NCBI GenBank assembly: GCA_021825865.1
Contig: JAKAFU010000017.1
Span: forward strand, 1-37,555
Length of the DNA stretch: 37,555 nt
Reading direction: 5' to 3'
DNA from: a bacterium
GTDB lineage: Bacteria > SZUA-79 > Acidulodesulfobacterales > Acidulodesulfobacteraceae
Below are positions 25,501 through 33,999 of the stretch, in pieces. Below the pieces are notes generated by a model. It ran no database searches, was not told the origin of the DNA, and saw only the letters and a program-made list of their open reading frames with translations. Position 1 is the stretch's first letter. Each line of letters begins with the position of its first letter. Both the position numbers and the translations under genes were made by a program.

Positions 25501-28500
25501 CTAATTAGTATCCTCTCTGTTTTTGTTTAAGTCTTTGCCGAAAAACATATATACTGTCGGAACTATAAATATAGTTAAAAAAGTACCTATGCCCAGTCCG
25601 GCGGCTATAACCAACCCTATGTCGAACCTGCTGACTGCGCCTGCTCCAGTAGCAAGAAGAAGCGGCACGACGCCGAACACCATTGCAAAAGTAGTCATAA
25701 GTATCGGTCTCAACCTTATAGAGGCCGCCTGCTCTATCGCCGTGCGCTTATCAACGCCGTCTTTCTGTAAATCGTTTGCAAACTTTGTAATAAGAATACC
25801 GTGTTTACTTACGAGACCTATAAGCGTAACAAGTCCGACCTCCGTATAAATATTGATAGTTGCAAAACCTAAACTTAAAAATATTAACGCTCCTGTTATA
25901 GACATAGGAACGCTTATTAATATAATAACAGGGTCGATAAAACTATCAAATAGAGCGGCAAGAACGAGATAAATTATAATCAGGGAAAAGAAAAACGTTA
26001 CTATCATGGCCGAACCTTGCTGAACGAACTGCCGCGACTGACCGGCAAAATTATATGAAAAACCTTTCGGGAAAATCTTTTTGGAAGCTTTTTCAAGGAA
26101 ACTCAATGCCTGTCCTATAGTTACTCCGGGTTTAGGTATAGCGGAAATGGTAACGGAATTGAGCTGATCAAACTGGTTTAGCGATTCCGGCACGGTAACG
26201 GTCTTAAAACTTACAAAGCTGGAAAGCGGGACCATATTGCCGTTTGAAGCGGTTACGTAATAATTTTTCAGTAAACTTTGGTCGAACCTGTACTTTTGAA
26301 TTACCTGCGGTATGACCTTATAGCTGTAGCCGTCCATTTCAAACCAGTTTACATAATTTTCGCTCAGCATAGTAGAAAGCGTATCTCCTATTGTCGCCAT
26401 ATTAATGCCCATACTTTGAGCTTTATTTTTATTTATAATAATTTTTATTTGAGGCTCATCATATTTCAAGTCTTTATCTATATACAAAAACAGTCCGCTC
26501 TGCATAGCTTTTTGCTCAAGCCGGAGAGCGACGCTCCTCATCTCAAGATAATTGTTTGTAGATGTAATAACGAACATAACGGGAAGACCCTGCGAACCAG
26601 GAAGGCTCGGAAGCGCAAATGCCGCAAGCTGTAAACCCGTTACAGAGTTTAATTTTTCCTGTACCATAGGGGTAAGCTGCATCTGGGTTAATTTTCTCTG
26701 ACTCCAAGGCTTAAGAATCATGCCGGATATTAATGTGTTGTTGCCTGAAGCTCCCAATGCCATAAAATACCTGTCCATTTGCGGAAAAGAATCGTAAATA
26801 CGTCCTATCTGCTTTGCGTAATGTTTTAAATTTTTATAAGTAGAGGTAGGCGATGCGGTGCCCTGCACGAAAACGACGCCCTGGTCTTCCGTAGGGGCAA
26901 GTTCGCTCTTCGTTGTAACAAACAAAAAATAGGCGGCGGTTAAAACGACTATTATAACTAGCGCCACCACCGGTTTATAATCAAGAACTCCGTGAAGTAT
27001 CTTTGCATATATATTTTTTATTTTTTCAAAAGTTACGTCAAGAAAATGAGTAAGCCCTTTTTTACCCATATCCGCTTTTAAAAATTTTGACGTCATCATA
27101 GGAGAAAGAGTTAAAGCTAAAATTCCGGAAATAAGCACCGCTCCCGCAAGAGTAAAAGCAAATTCGGTAAAAAGCGCTCCTGTAAGACCGCCCATAAAGC
27201 CAATCGGAAGAAAAACCGCCACTAATGTAATGGACATGGCTATGATTGGCACGCCTAGCTCTTTTGCGGCAATAATAGCCGCATCGAACGGTTTTTTACC
27301 CTCTTCTATATGTCTGCTGACGTTTTCAACTACTATAATAGCGTCGTCGACTACCAAGCCTATAGCAAGGACGAAAGCTAAAAGCGTCAGTAAATTAATT
27401 GAATAGTTAAGATAATACATTATAAACAGGTCGCCTATTATGGATAGAGGTATAGCTATTACCGGAATAAATACGCTTCTTGCCGAACCGAGAAATAAAA
27501 ATATAACTATTATAACTATTAAAAGTGTCTCTACTACCGTTTTAATAACCTCGTTAATAGAACTGCTTATAAAAATAGTTCTGTTAAACGCAACCCTGAG
27601 TTTCATATGCGCAGGCAGCTGTTTTCTTAACGAAGGTATCATGCCTGTAAGTTTTTTTACAACCGTCAGCGGGTTTGCCGTAGGATTAGTAAAAATACCC
27701 ACAACCACCGATCTTTTGCCGTTCATTATATTTCCCGCATCGTTGCTTACGGCTCCCATTTCTACGGTGCCTATATCTTTAACCCTTACCAAGGTGCCAT
27801 TGTCGTCTGCAACTACTAAATTTCTAAACTGTTTTACGCTAGTTAAAAGCGTATCGGCCGAAATATTAACCTGAACGTAATTTCCTTTTGTGTAACCGTT
27901 AGAAGCTATATAATTGTTGTTTGCAAGAGCGTTTGAAACGTCTATGGGCGTAACGTTAAATTCCGCCATTTTTTTAGGGTTAAGCCATATTCTCATGCCG
28001 AACTGCTTGTTTCCGTAAATCTGAACCTGTCCGACACCGCTTACCGCTTGAATTTTTGGCTGAACCGCCCTCGTTATATAATCCGTTATCTGAGAACTCG
28101 ATAGCGTATTTGAAGTAAAAGCCAGATATAAATAAGCAAGATTGGTCACGCTAGTTTTAGTAATAACCGGCAGTTGAGACTGCTTAGGCAGCTGATTTAA
28201 TACGGAATTGGTCTGTGAGAGCACCTCGGCAAGAGCCGCATTAGAACTAAAGTTCAACTTCATAAAAACCTGTATGGTGCTTACGCCTTCCGTGCTCGTC
28301 GAAGTCATATAATCTATACCTTCCGAAGAAGCTATAGCTCTTTCCAAAGGCATAGTAATAAAACCCTGCACTACCTGCGAGCTTGCTCCCGGATAAGCCG
28401 TTTGAACGGTTATAAGGGTATCTTTTACTTTAGGATACTCCCTTAACGTCAATTCGGAAAGAGATCTTACTCCAAGTATTAATATAACAAGACTTATGAC

Positions 28501-28572
28501 TATTGCAAGGACGGGACGCTGAATAAATATATCGGTAAAACTTTTCGTTTTTTGCGGCTTTATTTCGTTCAT
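25501..28572 (-). CDS. RND efflux pump, inner-membrane transporter (HAE1 type)
   Basis: Proton-driven exporter of the AcrB/MexB class, forming the inner-membrane part of a tripartite pump. The N-terminus FIQRPVLAIVISLVILILG and the segment YPGASSQVVQGFIT are typical. The proton-relay pair is in GLVVDDAIIVVENVSRH (about 408-409), and the matching Lys is in GLVSKHGILITKF (about 925). Length is 1023 residues with the usual repeated halves. It begins directly after the adaptor gene and is preceded by AAAGG eight bases before ATG. Substrates cannot be predicted; acid, metal or lipid stress exporters of this class exist. Its HAE1 features argue against a metal-ion CusA type. Confidence 0.94.
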   Translation of the reverse strand: MNEIKPQKTKSFTDIFIQRPVLAIVISLVILILGVRSLSELTLREYPKVKDTLITVQTAYPGASSQVVQGFITMPLERAIASSEGIDYMTSTSTEGVSTIQVFMKLNFSSNAALAEVLSQTNSVLNQLPKQSQLPVITKTSVTNLAYLYLAFTSNTLSSSQITDYITRAVQPKIQAVSGVGQVQIYGNKQFGMRIWLNPKKMAEFNVTPIDVSNALANNNYIASNGYTKGNYVQVNISADTLLTSVKQFRNLVVADDNGTLVRVKDIGTVEMGAVSNDAGNIMNGKRSVVVGIFTNPTANPLTVVKKLTGMIPSLRKQLPAHMKLRVAFNRTIFISSSINEVIKTVVETLLIVIIVIFLFLGSARSVFIPVIAIPLSIIGDLFIMYYLNYSINLLTLLAFVLAIGLVVDDAIIVVENVSRHIEEGKKPFDAAIIAAKELGVPIIAMSITLVAVFLPIGFMGGLTGALFTEFAFTLAGAVLISGILALTLSPMMTSKFLKADMGKKGLTHFLDVTFEKIKNIYAKILHGVLDYKPVVALVIIVVLTAAYFLFVTTKSELAPTEDQGVVFVQGTASPTSTYKNLKHYAKQIGRIYDSFPQMDRYFMALGASGNNTLISGMILKPWSQRKLTQMQLTPMVQEKLNSVTGLQLAAFALPSLPGSQGLPVMFVITSTNNYLEMRSVALRLEQKAMQSGLFLYIDKDLKYDEPQIKIIINKNKAQSMGINMATIGDTLSTMLSENYVNWFEMDGYSYKVIPQVIQKYRFDQSLLKNYYVTASNGNMVPLSSFVSFKTVTVPESLNQFDQLNSVTISAIPKPGVTIGQALSFLEKASKKIFPKGFSYNFAGQSRQFVQQGSAMIVTFFFSLIIIYLVLAALFDSFIDPVIILISVPMSITGALIFLSLGFATINIYTEVGLVTLIGLVSKHGILITKFANDLQKDGVDKRTAIEQAASIRLRPILMTTFAMVFGVVPLLLATGAGAVSRFDIGLVIAAGLGIGTFLTIFIVPTVYMFFGKDLNKNREDTN

Positions 28573-29709
28573 TTAATTACCTTTTATAGTTATAGTACTG
28601 CTTTTAATTTTATTTTTGCTTTTATTATCTGCGCCTTCGTTTTTTACAGCTACAGGTATGCCGTTTCTCAGTTTTACCTGTCCAGCCGTAACGACTTTTT
28701 CGCCGGCTTTTAAACCTTTTAGTATAACCACTGCCCCGTTTCTTTCTTCACCTGTTTTAACATAATCGGTTTTAACGATATTGACGCCGTTTTTCTTAAC
28801 AACGACGTAAACAAAATCGCCGTATGGGTTGTAAGTTACGGCGGTAGCCGGAACCGTCACTACATTACGTATTACAGGCAGGAAAACTCTTCCTGTAACA
28901 AACATGCCCGGCCTTAAATACATTCCTTTATTGTCAACTATGACCCTCGCCGTTATATTACGGGATACGGTATTGACGTCTATACTTATAGTTTTTATTT
29001 TGCCGTAAAAAATTTTATTGTAGGAATCCAACTTAATCTTAACCTTTTGATTTACTTTCAAGCTGTGCAAATCATTTTGCGGCATAGTAAAGTCTATATA
29101 TATCGGATTAATTGAATAAAGAGGTATTATATTTGCTCCCGGCTGTACGTATTGACCGAGATTTACGGAACTTGAATTCCTAATCCCCAGTATTCCGGAA
29201 AATGGCGCCCTTATCGTCATATCGGCTATAGTCACTTCCGCCTGTGATATCTGAGCTTCGTTCTGCCTTAATGTAGAAAGCATCGATACGTATGATGCTC
29301 TGGAAACTGCATTTTGAGCGTAGGCTTTTTTGTACTGTTCATAGTTAAATTTATCGGCTATAAACTGGGATTTGTATTGATTTAGCTGAGCAATCTGAAG
29401 AGAATCGTCAAGAGTCGCTAATGGCTGATTTTTATGAACAAATTCACCGGACTTAAAATATATGCCGTTAACCTGACCGGCAACCTGGGTCGTTACGTTG
29501 ACTGAATTTATAGCGGATACATTGCCTATAGTGTGTATATAGGGCTGCCAATTTCCTATTTTAGAAATCGCCACCGACACGGAAACAGGCGGAAATTTTC
29601 TGGTTTTCATAAGCTGCCCGTTTATGTAGCCTTTATACGCTTTGTATCCGAATATTCCGCCGAAAATAACTATCAAAACAAGCAAAACTATAACAAAACG
29701 TTTAATCAT
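28573..29709 (-). CDS. RND efflux periplasmic adaptor (membrane fusion protein)
   Basis: Connects the RND transporter to the outer-membrane channel. It has an N-terminal membrane anchor (VIVLLVLIVIFGGIFGY) and a lipoyl half-motif near 75-100 (GQVNGIYFKSGEFVHKNQPL). A short coiled-coil hairpin of about 110-160 follows, then the family block IRAPFSGILGIRNSSSVNLG with GQYVQPG, a beta-barrel, and a C-terminal membrane-proximal domain (VVTVPATAVTYNPYGDFVYV). Length is 378. AAAGG stands before the ATG. It is the first gene of a two-gene minus operon, divergent from the outer-membrane factor with 156 bases between. Confidence 0.93.
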   Translation of the reverse strand: MIKRFVIVLLVLIVIFGGIFGYKAYKGYINGQLMKTRKFPPVSVSVAISKIGNWQPYIHTIGNVSAINSVNVTTQVAGQVNGIYFKSGEFVHKNQPLATLDDSLQIAQLNQYKSQFIADKFNYEQYKKAYAQNAVSRASYVSMLSTLRQNEAQISQAEVTIADMTIRAPFSGILGIRNSSSVNLGQYVQPGANIIPLYSINPIYIDFTMPQNDLHSLKVNQKVKIKLDSYNKIFYGKIKTISIDVNTVSRNITARVIVDNKGMYLRPGMFVTGRVFLPVIRNVVTVPATAVTYNPYGDFVYVVVKKNGVNIVKTDYVKTGEERNGAVVILKGLKAGEKVVTAGQVKLRNGIPVAVKNEGADNKSKNKIKSSTITIKGN

Positions 29710-29753
29710 ATCAATACCTTTAAAATAAGATTATTAAATTATTAATTTTTTAA

Positions 29754-29783
29754 TTGACAATATGACTTTATAGTCAGTATAAT
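29754..29783 (+). promoter_or_regulatory. Sigma70 promoter of the outer-membrane factor gene
   Basis: Perfect TTGACA at 29754-29759 and perfect TATAAT at 29778-29783 with an 18-base spacer. It lies 82 bases before the start of the outer-membrane factor gene. This is the best promoter match in the window. Confidence 0.7.
29763..29776. promoter_or_regulatory. Inverted repeat in the promoter spacer (candidate operator)
   Basis: TGACT, TTAT, AGTCA form a perfect 5-bp inverted repeat within the spacer of the promoter above. A repressor bound here would block it. TetR- and MarR-type regulators of efflux pumps often act this way, but no regulator gene is in the window. Confidence 0.45.
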
Positions 29784-29865
29784 TAGAATATAAAAAATTT
29801 CAAATTGAGTCAATCAAAAAAATAACATAAAACTAAAATGAATTAAAATAAACTAAATAAAAATT

Positions 29866-31320
29866 ATGAAACTTAAAAAAACTGTATTCTTATTTTTTTT
29901 TACTGCTTTCGCGTCAATGTTTATTCTCAGCGGATGCAGTTTATTTACGCATCCAAAAAAAATTACCGTTAAAATCCCAAAAAGATTTAAATATGCATTA
30001 AAGAATGAAAATTTTAAAATAAAAAACGACTGGTGGAAAAATTTTAAAAGCAATAAGCTTGACGGTTTAGTATCAAAGGCAATAAAAAACAATTTAAATT
30101 ATCTAATAGCTATTAAAAATATTCAGGTTGCAAAAACATACGTTTCGCAGAACGAATCTAACCTGTTTCCAACCGTTAATTTCAGCTACGAAGCAACAAG
30201 AAATAAAATGCCCGGCTATGAAACTTCTGTATTTTCCGGCGGAGCTTCTTCCGGTTCCTCCTCGACTATTATTTATAATCTAAATCAGGCAGGCTTAAGC
30301 GCTTCATATGAATTAGACGTTTGGAACCAGTTAAATAACGCAGTTAAACAGGCAAAAGCTAACGTCTCGGTATCAAAGGAAGATGCGGACGTAGTAAAAC
30401 TTACCCTTATAAGCAACGTGGCGCAAGTTTATTTTCAGATACAATCTTTAAAAGAATCTATTATTAACTTAAAAAAACAATATAGAGCAGAAAAAAAAAT
30501 TTTAAAACTTTATGAAGTACAGTGTAAAGACGGTCTTACCAATGCGGAACCAATAGTAAATACAAAAACAAACCTTGAGATTTTAAAAACCGACCTAAAT
30601 GATTCTATAAAGCAAAAAGATATTACACAAAATACGCTTGCATATTATCTGGGAAAATTTCCGGAAAGATTTAAGCTGACAGTTAAATCTAATATAAAAA
30701 ACATTTTGAATTTTAAACGTAACGGTTATTCTAAGTTAGTACCGCCTGATATTCCATCTGAAATTTTAACTCAAAGGCCTGATGTTAAAGAAGCGGAATA
30801 TAACGCTCTTGCATATGCGTACGCTAAAAAAGAAAGCCTCGCCAATTTTTTTCCCGTATTTAACCTGACAGGAAGTTATGGATATGCAAGTCCAAGCTTA
30901 AACAACTTTGTAACCGACGCAAACAGCGTATGGAATTTTGGATTAGATATTCTTGCGCCGATATTTAATTATAAAACTAATATAAGCATATATAAAAGGT
31001 CAAAACTGCAGTATCAGCAGGCAATATTGAACTACAGAAATACCATAATAAACGCTTTCAGCGAAACCGACAGCGACCTTGCCGATTTTCAGAAAGATAT
31101 GCAAACATTGGAAAGTTACGAAAAAAATTATCGCTATGCCCTAAAACTTTTCAATATTTATAAAGTGCAGTATGAAACCGGAATTTCTTCTAAAATAACT
31201 TATCTTACCTATAAAGAAAATTTACTTAATGCCGAATATAACCTGATAAATCAAAATTTATCGGTAAAGGAAGACGTCATTAACGTTTATAACGCTCTAG
31301 GTATGGGATTAAAAGATTAA
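29866..31320 (+). CDS. Outer-membrane factor lipoprotein (TolC/NodT family)
   Basis: Outer-membrane channel of the tripartite pump. A lipoprotein signal ends at LSGC with C24 as the lipidated residue. The start of the mature protein has the typical WWKNFKSNKLDGLVSKAIKNN. The channel domain is a repeat: LFPTVNFSYEA and FFPVFNLTGSYGYASPSLNN mark the two halves, with long helices in between and at the end (ALKLFNIYKVQYETGISSKI). Length (484) is normal for OprM-type proteins. It is divergent from the adaptor and pump genes, so all three may respond to one signal. No Shine-Dalgarno is visible before the ATG. Confidence 0.92.
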   Translation: MKLKKTVFLFFFTAFASMFILSGCSLFTHPKKITVKIPKRFKYALKNENFKIKNDWWKNFKSNKLDGLVSKAIKNNLNYLIAIKNIQVAKTYVSQNESNLFPTVNFSYEATRNKMPGYETSVFSGGASSGSSSTIIYNLNQAGLSASYELDVWNQLNNAVKQAKANVSVSKEDADVVKLTLISNVAQVYFQIQSLKESIINLKKQYRAEKKILKLYEVQCKDGLTNAEPIVNTKTNLEILKTDLNDSIKQKDITQNTLAYYLGKFPERFKLTVKSNIKNILNFKRNGYSKLVPPDIPSEILTQRPDVKEAEYNALAYAYAKKESLANFFPVFNLTGSYGYASPSLNNFVTDANSVWNFGLDILAPIFNYKTNISIYKRSKLQYQQAILNYRNTIINAFSETDSDLADFQKDMQTLESYEKNYRYALKLFNIYKVQYETGISSKITYLTYKENLLNAEYNLINQNLSVKEDVINVYNALGMGLKD

Positions 31321-31489
31321 TACTTCGGTAAATTCCTTAAATTTTTTTCAAGTTCTATATAAAGCAAAAGTTCCATATTTTTTGGGGCGTTGTCGGCAAA
31401 ACTTTCGTACTTGCGTGCTATAAATATATAAGTTAGTTATATTATTATCTTACAGTTTTATTTTTAATTGAATTATTTATGATATCCAG

Positions 31490-31512
31490 AGAAAAAGACG
31501 GGATATTTCAAA
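31490..31512 (+). repeat. 23-base dispersed repeat, copy 1
   Basis: AGAAAAAGACG, one variable base, then GATATTTCAAA. Copy 2 is at 37288-37310, same orientation, differing at that single base. It sits in the 266-base gap after the outer-membrane factor, where I find no gene. Confidence 0.6.
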
Positions 31513-31586
31513 ATGAATAAGAATTTAAGTCCGTATAACGAATTCAATGTTATCTGTCTCCATTATTTCGTCAATAAGGTTTTCAT

Positions 31587-32048
31587 TTATTTAACGCTGC
31601 ATGCGCCGATTCTTTTTCCTGTAAGTTTGATGTCTGAATTAGCATTCATTGTCCTGCCTTGATATGTGTTGATAGTATTAATATGTCCATGCATATGCAT
31701 TGTTTTATCGTTGGGAAAATACTCAAAAATAAGTTCTTTTATCTCTGAACCGGTTTTAATAGAACATTCAAAGCTAGTAACTACCGTTTTACCATGAATA
31801 GTTACGACGGGTTTTGGACATTCAGCCGGCATATCGGGATTCTTCTGCAACAGCGGTTTAAATTTATTGCCGATGCAGGTTGAATAAGTAGAAGTCATAG
31901 GCGGCGCAGAGTATGCAAGTCCGGAAACAGTCGTCGTGATTTTTTGGGTATATTGCCATAATCCAGGCAAAAACAGCCTGCTTGCAAATGCGTTGGAAGT
32001 AAAAGCTAAGCTCATAAATATACTTATTAATACAAATATTTTCTTCAT
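31587..32048 (-). CDS. DUF3617-family periplasmic protein
   Basis: A secreted protein of a family of unknown function. The signal peptide is KIFVLISIFMSLAFTSNAFA, probably cleaved after residue 22. The mature start LPGLWQYTQKITT and the end LTGKRIGAC are hallmarks of DUF3617. Four Cys (C58, C77, C95, C150) could form two disulfide bonds. Length is 153. A GAGGG ribosome-binding site precedes the ATG. It is convergent with the outer-membrane factor gene. The function is not known, so no role in efflux is claimed. Confidence 0.8.
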   Translation of the reverse strand: MKKIFVLISIFMSLAFTSNAFASRLFLPGLWQYTQKITTTVSGLAYSAPPMTSTYSTCIGNKFKPLLQKNPDMPAECPKPVVTIHGKTVVTSFECSIKTGSEIKELIFEYFPNDKTMHMHGHINTINTYQGRTMNANSDIKLTGKRIGACSVK

Positions 32049-32310
32049 ATTTTTCCCTCAATTTTTATAAAATAATTATAAATACGGTTATCAGGCCTAT
32101 TTTAAATGTTTTTTTATTTTTTTATATAGTATAAATTAATTATAGAATTATATTAATTATATTACTTGCCAAATAGCAGCATTATCAGTTTAACCAAACA
32201 ATTTTATTCCATAATCCGTTCATTTTGAATTAAGCTATTATCTCAATAAATATTTAAAAAAACAATCTAAAAATTATGCGGTTATATTGGCGATAAAATA
32301 GAAGGATTTT

Positions 32311-33495
32311 TTAATATATCGGGCGATATTTCTTAGCTTCATTAACGGCAATTTTTATCTGTTTTGCGTTCATGCAGCGTTTAAGCAAATCATTCAAAGC
32401 CCTATTAAGCAGGCAATATTTTTTACTGAATACAAAACCGTAAGAGCGTGCAATAATAAACCATTTAAGGGATTTAATGTAATTTTTCATTACAGCGTTT
32501 CCTTTATAATAAGCATACCCTAACATTGCCTGTGCAGATGAATCTCCCTGATTTGCAGAAAACTTAAACCAATGTACAGCCGATTTATAGTTTCTTCTTA
32601 CGCCTTTTCCATAATAATACATTCTGCCTAAATTGTATTCCGCTGTATAATTACCTTGACGCGCGGCTAAATTAAACCAGAATAACGCGATTCTGTAATT
32701 TTTCTTAACGCCGTGTCCTGCAAAAAAACAGAGTCCCAAATTATTTTGTGCGCATGCGTTATTTTGTATAGCAGGCAGATTATACCATTGAACTGCTTTT
32801 TTATATGCATCCCGCATATAGCTCTGTTCATAAGCTGTATTTATTTCAGTCTTGACAATTTTACTATATTCCTGATTGATTGCATATCTGTACCAGTAAT
32901 GTTTCCGCATCCATTTTTCAGGTATTAATTCTTTATTGTAATACATATGACCAAGCATAAATTCAGCATATTTTCCGTAAATATAGTAATGATTTGCTAC
33001 TTTTTTTAACCAGTATGCGGCTTGCTTAAATTTTTTTTTAATCCCGTAGCCGTAATAATATTGAAAACCGAGATTATATTCGCCTCCAATATATTTCTGC
33101 TCAGCGGATAATTTCCACCAGTAAAGAGCTTTTTTATAATTTTTAGGCGTTCCCAATCCGTAAAAATAATCGTTGCCTAAGTCCAGTTGTGATACGGCGT
33201 CTCCCTGTTTTGCGGCTAATTTAAACCAGTAGTTTGCTTTTAGGTAGTTTAACGGTACGCCGTAACCCTTAAAGTACATAAAGCCGAGTTTTCTCTGAGC
33301 CGCAGGATTGCCTTTTAAGGCAAATACTTTAAGAATCGAGAAAGCTTTTTTATAATTATGCTTTGCCCAGTATGAATTTACTTTATTTATCATAACGCCG
33401 TATGGTTTCATAGCGTAAGAAGTTTCGGAGCGGAACAGAGTGAGCACGAAAAACATTGAAAATAATAAGAATAATAATATTTTAATTTTATACAT
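32311..33495 (-). CDS. Sel1-repeat protein, secreted
   Basis: A periplasmic or surface scaffold of Sel1-like (TPR-related) repeats. A signal peptide covers about the first 29 residues (ILLFLLFSMFFVLTLF). Seven or so repeats of about 36 residues follow; clear ones contain KLGFMYFKGYGVPLNY, DLGNDYFYGLGTPKNY, NLGFQYYYGYGIKKKF, NLGLCFFAGHGVKKNY, NLGRMYYYGKGVRRNY and MLGYAYYKGNAVMKNY. An irregular stretch lies between the third and the later repeats (about 175-240). GGAG stands eight bases before the ATG. Such proteins bind other proteins; the partner is unknown. Confidence 0.9.
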   Translation of the reverse strand: MYKIKILLFLLFSMFFVLTLFRSETSYAMKPYGVMINKVNSYWAKHNYKKAFSILKVFALKGNPAAQRKLGFMYFKGYGVPLNYLKANYWFKLAAKQGDAVSQLDLGNDYFYGLGTPKNYKKALYWWKLSAEQKYIGGEYNLGFQYYYGYGIKKKFKQAAYWLKKVANHYYIYGKYAEFMLGHMYYNKELIPEKWMRKHYWYRYAINQEYSKIVKTEINTAYEQSYMRDAYKKAVQWYNLPAIQNNACAQNNLGLCFFAGHGVKKNYRIALFWFNLAARQGNYTAEYNLGRMYYYGKGVRRNYKSAVHWFKFSANQGDSSAQAMLGYAYYKGNAVMKNYIKSLKWFIIARSYGFVFSKKYCLLNRALNDLLKRCMNAKQIKIAVNEAKKYRPIY

Positions 33496-33569
33496 TTATA
33501 GCTCCAAGAAATTTTTATTATGGAAAATTTTCGGCTGTATTTTAGAACATACAAAATTAATACTATGGT

Positions 33570-33610
33570 GAATGAAAATAAAAATAAAAAAATAAAAACC
33601 GGACGGTTTT
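33570..33610 (-). terminator. Candidate intrinsic terminator or attenuator
   Basis: On the minus strand AAAACC pairs with GGTTTT over four bases, followed by a long T-rich stretch broken by single A bases. It lies 75-115 bases upstream of the Sel1-repeat gene on the same strand, so it would end transcripts from the right or attenuate that gene's leader. Confidence 0.4.
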
Positions 33611-33736
33611 CATATTTATGGAAGTAAAATTTTTACATTACTGTCTTGATTTATTGGTTCATTATACATATGGTTAATAAACAGCATTACGGCTGTAAAT
33701 CACCCCGCAGAATATAATTATATTATGCAACAAATA

Positions 33737-33821
33737 TGGGGTAAACTAAGGCACCTTTTGGTTATAATTTATCTTGTTTTATAATATATTATAAATTACT
33801 AATATTATCAATATATTTTTA
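33737..33821 (+). repeat. 85-bp direct repeat, copy B
   Basis: Begins TGGGGTAAACTAAGGCACC and ends ATATTTTTA. Same orientation as copy A at 25334-25418, 7 differences in 85 by hand alignment. Together the two copies flank the efflux, DUF3617 and Sel1 genes. Confidence 0.8.
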
Positions 33822-33937
33822 TATTATATAAATATTATCAGCTTTAAAAAATTGAGCTCAGGCGCAAAAAAAGTAAGGATATAAATTTCTAAGTCAGGAT
33901 TTGGGACGGCAGGCCGCGGGCCAAAAACATTTTTGTA

Positions 33938-33946
33938 TGGTATAAT
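33938..33946 (+). promoter_or_regulatory. Extended -10 promoter of the flavin oxidoreductase gene
   Basis: TGGTATAAT, a full extended -10 element, 53 bases before the ATG at 34000. No good -35 is seen at the expected distance, where the sequence is locally GC-rich; extended -10 promoters can do without one. Confidence 0.5.
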
Positions 33947-33999
33947 TTAAAATATTATTATATTCCATTTCATGCTAACGGGGGCGGAAGAAAATTTAT

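Larger units (their letters stand above)
33496..33999. other. 504-base gap before the flavin oxidoreductase
   Basis: No gene seen. It holds a hairpin with T-rich flank on the minus strand, repeat copy B, a short GC-rich patch around 33907-33922 and a promoter for the next gene; these are listed separately where definable. Confidence 0.5.

Noticed and set aside
31317-31440. Decayed minus-strand coding stretch (about 40 codons ending NLRNLPKY)
   Set aside because: I could not link it to any family and it is short enough to be chance in AT-rich DNA.
33907-33922. GC-rich palindromic patch as a functional hairpin
   Set aside because: GGCC-GCG-GGCC gives only four base pairs; likely too weak to claim, though it is unusual in this AT-rich context.
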